NCBI GenBank assembly: GCA_016781775.1
Contig: JADDPR010000045.1
Span: 1-9,513, forward strand
DNA: 9,513 nucleotides
Source of the DNA: Rubrobacter sp.
Lineage (GTDB): Bacteria; Actinomycetota; Rubrobacteria; Rubrobacterales; Rubrobacteraceae
Direction: 5' to 3'
Below the pieces are notes generated by a model that made no database searches, had not been told where the DNA came from, and saw nothing but the letters and a program-made list of their open reading frames with translations. Below, one piece after another: positions 1-4,964 of this stretch; position 1 is the stretch's first letter; every line of letters starts with the position of its first letter. The position numbers were made by a program, and so were the translations under genes.

Positions 1-73
1 CCAGAAGCAGTCCAAAAGGAACCCGAACATGGACGAGGTCCGGAGCGTCCTCGGCGGCTACGTCCTCGGCTAA
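1..73 (+). CDS. 3' end of an unidentified protein (partial)
   Basis: An open frame enters from the left edge and ends at TAA (71-73). The 23 visible C-terminal residues begin QKQSKRNPNMDE and end GGYVLG. They are too few to assign a family. The frame has G/C-rich third positions typical of coding sequence here, and it stops exactly where the opposite-strand gene stops, so it is more likely a real gene end than chance. The two stop codons overlap (TAA 71-73 on +, TAG 72-70 on -), leaving no intergenic space between the convergent genes. Confidence 0.6.
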   Translation, partial: QKQSKRNPNMDEVRSVLGGYVLG

Positions 74-480
74 CCGAAGAACAGCCAGTAAAGCCCGTAC
101 AGGAACGCGACGAGTATGGTCAGGGCTATCAGCACGATAAGAGCTTTCCCAGAGACGGGGAGCGTCCTCCATATGTCTCTGAGTTCCCTGCCGAAGCTCC
201 TCAGCCTGACCTCGGACTTGTCGAGGAAGCGGGCGATGAACATGAATTCGCTCGCGAGCAGTGCGAGGCCTACAAACGCGCTACCGAAGCCGAAACCCGG
301 GGCAGGGCCCAGAATGAGGCTCGCGAACACGAGCAAGACTCCGCCGACGATGTAGAGGATACTGCTCGGCGAGAGCCGGCTATGCTGCTCCTCGTGTCGC
401 CGGTCGTAGCGGTCGCGGAAGCGGCGCCCCGGCTTGCTCTCCTGGAAATCCTGTAGGCTCCTCCTCATCCTCTCGATCAT
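70..480 (-). CDS. PGPGW-type small transmembrane protein
   Basis: A 136-residue membrane protein. Residues 1-38 are highly charged and probably cytoplasmic. Hydrophobic segments lie at about 41-57, 66-85 and 112-134. Between the first two is PAPGFGF (59-65) followed by a segment ending in EFMFIARFLD. This arrangement, a proline/glycine turn motif and then a helix with a conserved acidic-aromatic end, is the hallmark of the PGPGW / TIGR02611 family of actinobacterial membrane proteins, whose function is not known. The canonical PGPGW motif is relaxed here (PAPGF). The ATG at 480 lacks a strong ribosome site; an ATG four codons in (468) is possible. The start faces msrA, with an AT-rich spacer at about 505-520 that probably holds promoter elements. 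Family call moderately sure; function unknown. Confidence 0.75.
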   Translation of the reverse strand: MIERMRRSLQDFQESKPGRRFRDRYDRRHEEQHSRLSPSSILYIVGGVLLVFASLILGPAPGFGFGSAFVGLALLASEFMFIARFLDKSEVRLRSFGRELRDIWRTLPVSGKALIVLIALTILVAFLYGLYWLFFG

Positions 481-625
481 AGGGCTCTTTATTCCCCGGA
501 AAGGCCTTAATTAATAATGCATCTCTACGGGGCTGCAGCGGGCTTGCGGTGTTCCGAAGTACGGGCATCGGGCGGGGCCCATGTTACGCTTCCCGTGTCG
601 AGCGATGGTGGAAGGAGCGGGGCTT
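481..625. promoter_or_regulatory. Divergent spacer between PGPGW gene and msrA
   Basis: The spacer contains the most AT-rich stretch of this part of the window (TTAATTAATAAT, about 508-519), which stands out against the G+C-rich background and is the likely location of -10 elements for one or both divergent genes. No convincing -35 partner could be assigned on either strand. AAGGAG at 612-617 is the msrA ribosome site. Confidence 0.4.
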
Positions 626-1096
626 ATGACGGAGAAGGCTACCTTCGGGGCGGGATGCTTCTGGGGGGTCGAGGCGGCGTTCCGGAAGGTCGACGGGGTG
701 CTGGAGGCGACCTCCGGATACTCCGGCGGGTACGTAAAAGACCCGTCCTACGGCGACGTCTGCACGGGTGCTACGGGCCACGCGGAGGTTGTCGAGGTCG
801 AGTACGATCCCGAGAAGGTCTCCTACGAGAAGCTCCTCGAGGTGTTCTGGAACGAGCACGACCCGACGCAGGTCAACCGCCAGGGCCCGGACGTCGGGAC
901 GCAGTACCGATCGGCGATCTTCTTCCACACCCCGGAGCAGGAGGCCGCGGCCCGGTCCTCCGTGGAGAAGGCGCAAGCGCGCTACAGGAAGCCTATCGCC
1001 ACCGAGATAACGCCCGCCTCCGAGTTCTACCGGGCCGAGGAGTACCACCAGCGCTACTTCGAGAAGGGCCTACTCTCCCGCTTCTTCTCGTTCTAG
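626..1096 (+). CDS. msrA: Peptide methionine-S-sulfoxide reductase MsrA
   Basis: Reduces the S-epimer of methionine sulfoxide in proteins and free methionine, a cytoplasmic oxidative-damage repair step using thioredoxin or another thiol. The 156-residue protein opens with GAGCFWG, placing the nucleophilic Cys at residue 11. Other MsrA landmarks follow: GYSGG (31-35), GHAEVV (51-56; Glu54 is the catalytic acid), DVGTQYRS (89-96; Asp89 and Tyr94 of the substrate pocket) and EEYHQRYF (138-145). The chosen ATG has AAGGAG (612-617) eight bases upstream; longer in-frame starts at 581 and 605 add residues not typical of the family and lack such a site. The C terminus (GLLSRFFSF) carries no cysteine, and the only other Cys is residue 46, so the C-terminal resolving cysteines of E. 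coli-type MsrA are absent. Monocistronic; converges on the minus operon ending at 1301. Confidence 0.96.
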   Translation: MTEKATFGAGCFWGVEAAFRKVDGVLEATSGYSGGYVKDPSYGDVCTGATGHAEVVEVEYDPEKVSYEKLLEVFWNEHDPTQVNRQGPDVGTQYRSAIFFHTPEQEAAARSSVEKAQARYRKPIATEITPASEFYRAEEYHQRYFEKGLLSRFFSF

Positions 1097-1300
1097 GAGC
1101 GGTATCTCGACGTCTTCGGCTGGCAGCGAAACGGCGCTGGATCGCCCGCCCGACCGCGCCGGACACTGCTGCTCTCGTGGCCGGATGCTCAACGCTGGTG
1201 ACCCGATGGGGAAGGGCAGAGAGCGACCAACACCATGAATGAGGCGCCGACCGGGGCCGACGCAGCCGTAGCTCCCTTCGGGCGGTTTCGTGAGACCGGG
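1097..1300. other. Non-coding convergent gap after msrA
   Basis: These 204 bases lie between the stop of msrA and the stop of the minus-strand operon. I see no gene with credible coding signals. One small stem-loop (CAGCG 1124-1128 with CGCTG 1135-1139, six-base loop) is the only structure found near the msrA stop; it is weak and has no T run. No tRNA-like fold was found. Confidence 0.5.
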
Positions 1301-1678
1301 TCAGTTCGAGCTCAAGCCGCCGATGCCGAAGAGGTCGTCCTCGCCCCCGCCCGTTTGCAGGGCCTCTATAAGCTCGTCGAGCCCGCCCATCTCGACCCTC
1401 ATTCCTCCCTCGCTCGCGGGGGGCGGGTCGAGGGCGACGTATTCGACCTTGCCCCGGCAGCCTTCGAGGACGGCGATGAGGCCCATGCCGGAGACCTCGA
1501 CGGGCTTCCAGTCCGGGCCGAAGTCGGCGGAGTCGAGAAAGGCCTGGGCCCCTTCCGCGGAGGCGAAGAGGGGGAGGGCGCCGCGGTCGTCGACGGAGAT
1601 CAAGAGCGGCTCGGCCCCCGAGGCGGCCTCCTGGAAGAGGAGCACGTAAGGGGGCTGGGGCGCTTCCCTGGCGGTCAC
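1301..1678 (-). CDS. Unidentified 125-aa protein, possibly SseB-like
   Basis: I do not recognise this protein firmly. It is soluble, acidic and has no membrane segment or signal peptide. The pattern from about residue 24, PLLISVDDRGALPLFAS, then a helix with AQAFLDS and a following beta-rich stretch, resembles the SseB N-terminal fold seen in many actinobacterial proteins, but no catalytic motif is visible. The C terminus is a Gly/Glu-rich tail (about 109-125). The GTG start (1678) is preceded by AGAGAGG, which directly overlaps the TAG of the upstream cupin gene; only 9 bases separate the two genes, so they are almost certainly co-transcribed and probably translationally linked. Any function shared with the cupin is inference. 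Confidence 0.75.
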   Translation of the reverse strand: MTAREAPQPPYVLLFQEAASGAEPLLISVDDRGALPLFASAEGAQAFLDSADFGPDWKPVEVSGMGLIAVLEGCRGKVEYVALDPPPASEGGMRVEMGGLDELIEALQTGGGEDDLFGIGGLSSN

Positions 1679-1687
1679 TGGGCCTCT

Positions 1688-2008
1688 CTAGGACGGTCTC
1701 GGGGCCATCGTGACGAGGAGGACGAGGTTCTGCCCGCTCTCGTTGCGGACGCCGTGGGGCTCGCCGGAGCGCGCGATCACGGCGCTCCCCTGCCCGAGGT
1801 CCGACTCCTCGTCCCCGACGGTGAAGCGGCCCGCGCCCTCGAGGACGTAGTAGACCTTGTCCGAGCCCTCGTGGGCGTGGACCTTCTGGGCCTGACCGGG
1901 CAGGAGGCAGTAGAGATCGTAGAAGAGGTGAGGGGAGTCGAAGAGGGCGTTCTTCTTCATCTTCTCCTCCGAGAAGGCGACGGAATCTGCGAAGGATCTG
2001 ATCTCCAA
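1688..2008 (-). CDS. Small single-domain cupin protein
   Basis: A 106-residue protein forming one cupin_2 beta-barrel. Motif 1 is HAH (44-46) followed by DKVYYVLEGAGRF (50-62); motif 2 is SGEPHGVRN (81-89). His44, His46 and His85 are candidate metal ligands; the fourth ligand position, usually Glu in motif 1, appears to be Lys51, so metal binding may use three histidines or be altered. Such small cupins range from isomerases to sugar or ligand binders, and the substrate cannot be read from sequence. The TTG start is supported by a GAGGAGA site about eight bases upstream. It is the first gene of a two-gene minus operon and diverges from the nucleoside deaminase, with a 17-bp palindrome in the shared promoter region. 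Confidence 0.9.
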   Translation of the reverse strand: MEIRSFADSVAFSEEKMKKNALFDSPHLFYDLYCLLPGQAQKVHAHEGSDKVYYVLEGAGRFTVGDEESDLGQGSAVIARSGEPHGVRNESGQNLVLLVTMAPRPS

Positions 2009-2029
2009 ACCTGTCTCTCCTCGTCTTGC

Positions 2030-2046
2030 GTTGGGCGCGGCCCAAC
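2030..2046. repeat. 17-bp palindrome, candidate operator
   Basis: GTTGGGC (2030-2036) and GCCCAAC (2040-2046) form a perfect 7-bp inverted repeat around a 3-base centre. It lies in the divergent cupin/deaminase spacer, inside the spacer of the candidate + promoter and over the predicted -10/start region of the candidate - promoter. This position suits a repressor site controlling both directions; an RNA hairpin at the 5' end of the cupin mRNA is an alternative. Confidence 0.4.
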
Positions 2047-2053
2047 TCTAGCA
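2045..2053 (-). promoter_or_regulatory. Candidate extended -10 for the cupin operon
   Basis: On the minus strand this reads TGCTAGAGT, an extended -10 (TGn) followed by a 4/6 match to TATAAT. No good -35 was found. It overlaps the -10 of the opposing promoter. Confidence 0.3.
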
Positions 2054-2115
2054 TCTCGGGCGGGGTCGCGAGGCCCCGGTCGGTGTTTGGTGCGGACCCG
2101 GACGACGGAGGTAAG

Positions 2116-2145
2116 ATGAACGGTATCGAGGTAGCTCCCGAATGA
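2116..2145 (+). CDS. 9-codon leader ORF overlapping the deaminase start
   Basis: ATG at 2116 opens a 9-residue peptide (MNGIEVAPE) ending at TGA 2143-2145. GGAGG at 2107-2111 lies four bases before the ATG and is the strongest ribosome site in the region. The stop overlaps the deaminase ATG as ATGA (2142-2145), the classic geometry of translational coupling, in which ribosomes terminating on the small ORF restart on the next gene. The peptide has no run of a single amino acid that would suggest attenuation. Real translation cannot be shown from sequence alone; the overlap could be coincidental because the deaminase also has its own weaker GAGGT about nine bases upstream. Confidence 0.45.
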   Translation: MNGIEVAPE

Positions 2146-2729
2146 GGTTCCCCATCACGACCCTGCGGCTGCCCGAATGGGTGGGCGGGTTCCTGCCGAC
2201 CCCGAAGATGCCCTACCCGACCGTCGAGGACAGGATGGAGATCGTCGTCGGGCTCGCGCGGGAGAACGTCGAGCGGGGGACGGGCGGACCCTTCGGAGCC
2301 GCGATCTTCGACCTCGAAACTACCCGTCTCGTCGCCCCGGGCGTCAACCTCGTCGTCACCTCCGGGCTCTCCGTCGCCCATGCGGAGGTCCTCGCGATCT
2401 CGACGGCCCAGAACGTGCTCGAGCGCTTCGACCTCGGCGGCGAGGGGATGCCGCGCTTGGAGCTCGTCACCAGCGCCGAGCCGTGCGCCATGTGCTCCGG
2501 CGCCGCCCTCTGGTCCGGCGTCCGCGGCCTCGCGTGCGGAGCCCGCGACGAGGACGCCCGGGCCGTGGGCTTCGATGAAGGCCCCAAAGCCCCCCACTGG
2601 GACCGCTACTTTGAGGAGAGGGGCATCAACGTCGTCCGCGACGTCCTCCGCGACGAGGCCACGGCCGTTCTGAACCAATACGTCGAGAGGGGCGGCGAGA
2701 TCTACAACGCCCGCAGGGGCGGATCGTAG
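2142..2729 (+). CDS. Nucleoside/cytidine-deaminase-like zinc hydrolase
   Basis: A 195-residue member of the cytidine deaminase superfamily, in the nucleoside/guanine deaminase and TadA-like branch that hydrolytically removes an amino group from purine or pyrimidine bases. Residues 48-55 (GGPFGAAI) start the fold; VAHAEV (78-83) supplies zinc ligand His80 and proton shuttle Glu82; EPCAMCSGA (113-121) supplies zinc ligands Cys115 and Cys118. The later segment GFDEGPKAPHW (143-153) and a long C-terminal helix extend it beyond 155-residue guanine deaminases, matching a roughly 190-residue family annotated only as nucleoside deaminase. The N-terminal LRLPEWV (8-14) is also typical of that group, which supports the ATG at 2142. 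Substrate is not predictable. Overlaps the leader ORF and is followed by a non-coding structured region. Confidence 0.9.
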   Translation: MRFPITTLRLPEWVGGFLPTPKMPYPTVEDRMEIVVGLARENVERGTGGPFGAAIFDLETTRLVAPGVNLVVTSGLSVAHAEVLAISTAQNVLERFDLGGEGMPRLELVTSAEPCAMCSGAALWSGVRGLACGARDEDARAVGFDEGPKAPHWDRYFEERGINVVRDVLRDEATAVLNQYVERGGEIYNARRGGS

Positions 2730-3065
2730 GGCTGAAGCCCCGCAGCGCCTCGCGAGGTTCGAAGACGCAGTATCTCTGTCCGGGTAACCTACCGCGCTCC
2801 ATCGATCCGATCCAATTACGAACAACCCAACGTACGGCTGTTCTCGAAGCCGGCAGGAAGACGCGGATGTACGGTCCTCCTCGGGCGGTCGAGAAACCTC
2901 GAACGTGGGAGCTTACGCTCCCCCATGTACCTGACCGTAGGCGGGCATGGGAGAGCTTGGGTGGTCGCGGCGCATGCGCGACCGTTTGGCGAGGGGGTGA
3001 GCGGGGTACCACTCGACATTTGCGGTTCGAGAAGCGATTTCCATGAATAGAGGAGTTGGACGATT
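2730..3065. other. 336-bp non-coding region rich in inverted repeats
   Basis: No frame here has convincing coding signals; long antisense frames are G+C shadows. A small hairpin GGGCT-GA-AGCCC (2729-2740) begins on the last base of the deaminase stop and could be part of a terminator. CCTCGCGAGG is a 10-bp palindrome at about 2749-2758. The segment from 2870 to 2983 holds a nested set of stems described separately. AGGAG at 3051-3055 is the ribosome site of the following gene. Confidence 0.55.
2870..2983. ncRNA. Candidate structured RNA or mobile-element relic
   Basis: An outer 7-bp repeat, TACGGTC (2870-2876) with GACCGTA (2933-2939), encloses two adjacent hairpins: TCGAG-AAAC-CTCGA (2889-2902) and GGGAGC-TTAC-GCTCCC (2907-2922). 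A third hairpin, GGTCGCG with CGCGACC around a 7-base loop (2963-2983), follows. The hexamer ATGTAC also occurs as a direct repeat at 2867 and 2925. Read on the minus strand, the 2907-2922 stem has a GTAA (GNRA-type) tetraloop. Stem-enclosing-stems is the shape of a folded RNA junction, but this matches no riboswitch consensus I know. A leader element of the reductase, an independent RNA, or a relic of a group II intron or IS200/IS605-type end are all possible. Confidence 0.35.
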
Positions 3066-3914
3066 TTGAGCGCGGTCCCCATCATCACCCTCAACGACGG
3101 TAGCACCATCCCGCAGCTAGGTCTCGGGGTCTACCAGATCAAGCCGGAGGACACCGTGCGGGCGGTGAGCCGCGCCCTCGAGATCGGCTACCGGCACGTC
3201 GACACCGCCGAGATGTACGGCAACGAGAAGGAGGTCGGCGAGGCCGTCCGCGCCTCCGGCCTCGACCGCGGCGACGTCTTCGTCACCAGCAAGCTCAACA
3301 ACGGCTTCCACGAGCCCCGGGACGCCCGCGAGGCGTTCGACGCCACGCTCTCCGAGCTCGGCTTCGACTACGTGGACCTGTTCCTTATCCACTGGCCGTT
3401 GCCCACGCTCTACGACGGCGACTTCGTCTCCACCTGGAAGACGCTCGAGGGGTTCCACCGCGACGGCCGCGCCCGCTCGATCGGGGTGTCGAACTTCCAG
3501 ATCGAGCACCTGGAGAAGCTGGCCTCCGAGACCGACACCGTGCCGGCGGTGAACCAGATCGAGGCGCATCCCTACTTCGCCAACGACGCGGTTCGCGGCT
3601 ACGGCCGGGAGCACGGGATCGCCACCGAGGCGTGGTCGCCGATCGCGAAGGGCGGGGTGCTCGACGACCCCACGATCACCCGGATCGCCGAGAAGGTCGG
3701 CAAGACGCCTGCGCAGGTCGTCCTGCGCTGGCACATCCAGCGCGGCGACATCGTGTTCCCGAAGTCGGCGACGCCGTCGCGCATGAGGGAGAACTTCGAG
3801 CTGTTCGACTTCGAGCTCGGGTACGACGACATGGGCGAGATCACCGCGCTCGACCGGGGCGAGGAGGGCCGCACCGGCCCGAACCCGGACACCTTCGCCT
3901 ACGTCCCGAGCTAA
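3066..3914 (+). CDS. Aldo/keto reductase (AKR5, 2,5-diketogluconate reductase-like)
   Basis: A 282-residue NADPH-dependent carbonyl reductase with the (beta/alpha)8 fold, acting in the cytoplasm on aldehydes, ketones or keto-sugars. The complete catalytic tetrad is visible: Asp46 and Tyr51 in DTAEMYGNE, Lys76 in VTSKLNN and His109 in LIHWP. GVSNF (140-144) and QIEAHPY (164-170) follow as in all family members. The cofactor phosphate motif is FPKSATPSRMRENF (231-244). Length and motifs fit the AKR5 group (DkgA, YvgN, prostaglandin F synthase relatives). The start is TTG with AGGAG (3051-3055) ten bases upstream. Arginine codons are almost all CGC/CGG (a single AGG), and third positions are nearly all G or C, somewhat more extreme than neighbours. 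It stands alone between repeat-rich non-coding DNA, so transfer is possible. Physiological substrate unknown. Confidence 0.95.
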   Translation: MSAVPIITLNDGSTIPQLGLGVYQIKPEDTVRAVSRALEIGYRHVDTAEMYGNEKEVGEAVRASGLDRGDVFVTSKLNNGFHEPRDAREAFDATLSELGFDYVDLFLIHWPLPTLYDGDFVSTWKTLEGFHRDGRARSIGVSNFQIEHLEKLASETDTVPAVNQIEAHPYFANDAVRGYGREHGIATEAWSPIAKGGVLDDPTITRIAEKVGKTPAQVVLRWHIQRGDIVFPKSATPSRMRENFELFDFELGYDDMGEITALDRGEEGRTGPNPDTFAYVPS

Positions 3915-3939
3915 CCCAAGAATAGGCCGGGAACGCATA

Positions 3940-3979
3940 CGACGGGGGAACAACCCGGGATCGGAGGATTCCCCCGTCG
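3940..3979. terminator. 11-bp perfect stem-loop after the aldo/keto reductase
   Basis: CGACGGGGGAA (3940-3950) pairs perfectly with TTCCCCCGTCG (3969-3979) across an 18-base loop that itself contains CCCGGG. It starts 26 bases after the reductase stop. No T run follows on either strand, so it is either a U-less actinobacterial-type terminator or an mRNA 3'-end stabilising hairpin. Confidence 0.55.
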
Positions 3980-3989
3980 CTGCAAAGCC

Positions 3990-4023
3990 CCGTTGCAACA
4001 CGGCTTTGTGCCGTTAGCAACGG
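3990..4023. terminator. Second stem-loop in the convergent gap
   Basis: CCGTTGC (3990-3996) pairs with GCAACGG (4017-4023), then after a small AAC/TA internal loop ACGGC (4000-4004) pairs with GCCGT (4010-4014) around TTTGT. The 12 base pairs make a compact stem suited to act in either direction between the convergent reductase and methyltransferase genes. Confidence 0.5.
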
Positions 4024-4125
4024 TGATTCTGACCTGGCAGGAGCAAGGCTCGGAGAGCTGCAGGGGGCCGTTCGTCTCACGAAGGACGCGCCGCCCGCTG
4101 CGAACGTCTCTCCCCGCGCGATCTC

Positions 4126-4928
4126 TTACGTCCCACGCCTGCGAGCGACCTGAAGTACGGCCACGTGGTGCTTCTCCACCCGCCCGCCAAAACCCCGGTC
4201 TATAAGCGTGGCGATCTCCGCGAGCAGCGCCTCCCTGCTCGCTTCGGCCAGCGCGATGTGGTCCGAGAACGTGCGAAGCAGCCGGAGATAGCGGTCTGTG
4301 TCGTAGGCTCGGTCCAGGGGTAGTGCCGGACCGCCACCTCCTCGAAGAGACCGGTCTCCAGGAAACCGCGATCCAGGGTGGTCGGTAGCTCGTCGGGGTC
4401 CCTGGGGCCGCCGACAAGCCCCGAGGCGTGCCGGCGATACGCCCCCTGCACCTCCCCGAAGAAGCCGTCGTGGCCGGGTCGTTCGACATGGACATTCCAG
4501 AATACCGCGGCACAGCCGCCCGGCCGGAGCACCGCGGCGGTCCTGGCGTAGCGAGCCTTCGGGTCCACCCACCAGAAAGACGTCGCGGCGACCACCATGT
4601 CGAAAGCTTCGGACCCGGGCTCCCACTCCTCGAAGGTTCGCTCTCTGACCTCCACGGCGTGCTTGAAGGCCGCCAGGTTGCGGCGGGCGATGGCGGCCAG
4701 GTTGGCGCCCGGTTCGAGGCATAGGATCCGGTAGCCGCGTCGGGCGAGCGGCAGCGTCGCCTTTCCGGTGCCGCAGCCGACCTCCAGGACCGTGCCCCCG
4801 TCATGGATTTCGCAGAGGCCGACCAGATCCTCGAAAAGCTCCTCCGGGTAGCCCGGGCGAGCCTCGTCGTAGAGCCGTGCCGAGAGATCGAAGGTGCGGG
4901 CGAGCCGTTCCCGGTTCTCACGCACCAA
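4126..4928 (-). pseudogene. Class I SAM-dependent methyltransferase, frameshifted near 4311
   Basis: The N-terminal frame (TTG 4928, or GTG 4925; GGAGG 6-10 bases upstream) has VLEVGCGTGKATLPLA (47-62), the S-adenosylmethionine-binding motif I, then LEP (71-73), FDMVVAATSFWWVDP (109-123, motif IV region) and LRPGG (134-138, motif V region). At residue 206 (about 4311) the reading breaks. In the first frame translation runs into an atypical Arg/Ser-rich tail and stops at 4200. In the -1 frame a natural methyltransferase end continues from RAYDTDRYLRLLRTFSDH to a TAA at 4126. Joining the two gives 267 residues, the usual length for this family. One missing base, most simply a C in the ACCGAG context, explains it: a real inactivating mutation, a sequencing error, or less likely programmed frameshifting. 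It lies 36 bases downstream of the peptidase on the same strand, so may share its transcript. Methyl acceptor unknown. Confidence 0.8.
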
Positions 4929-4964
4929 GGTATGCCTCCGGGCTCCGCCTCCTGTGGGATGGGC

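Larger units (their letters stand above)
2026..2054 (+). promoter_or_regulatory. Candidate promoter for the leader ORF and deaminase
   Basis: TTGCGT (2026-2031) and TAGCAT (2049-2054) are separated by exactly 17 bases and match the sigma-70 consensus at the key positions (TTG of -35, TA...T of -10). Transcription would start near 2061, giving a leader of about 55 bases before the ORF at 2116. Prediction by eye only. Confidence 0.35.
3915..4125. other. Convergent gap between reductase and methyltransferase
   Basis: The 211 bases hold two strong hairpins (listed separately) in their first half. The second half, about 4024-4125, shows only a tiny stem TTCGT-CTC-ACGAA (4071-4083) and no gene or RNA that I can support. 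Confidence 0.5.

Noticed and set aside
581..625. Longer msrA start at ATG 581 or 605
   Set aside because: The extension is not typical of MsrA, and the AAGGAG at 612-617 is well placed only for the ATG at 626.
1097..1300. Possible small gene after msrA
   Set aside because: Frames on both strands continue from shadow frames and lack start signals or plausible composition.
1235..2119. 294-codon + strand frame
   Set aside because: Antisense to the cupin operon; low-complexity composition and no ribosome site.
2750..2780. GGTTCGA motif resembling a tRNA T-loop (also near 3022)
   Set aside because: No matching acceptor, D or anticodon stems could be placed around either copy.
993..2825. A 610-codon open frame on the minus strand
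   Set aside because: It runs antisense to or through msrA, the cupin operon and the deaminase in other frames, is Arg/Pro/Gly-rich low complexity, and has no family motif; a G+C shadow.
2626..3109. Minus-strand frames across the gap before the aldo/keto reductase
   Set aside because: They look protein-like in length but have no ribosome site or recognisable domain, and they cross the inverted repeats and the ends of flanking genes.
3117..4001. Long minus-strand frame antisense to the aldo/keto reductase
   Set aside because: Val/Glu/Arg-rich mirror of a gene whose catalytic tetrad is complete on the + strand.
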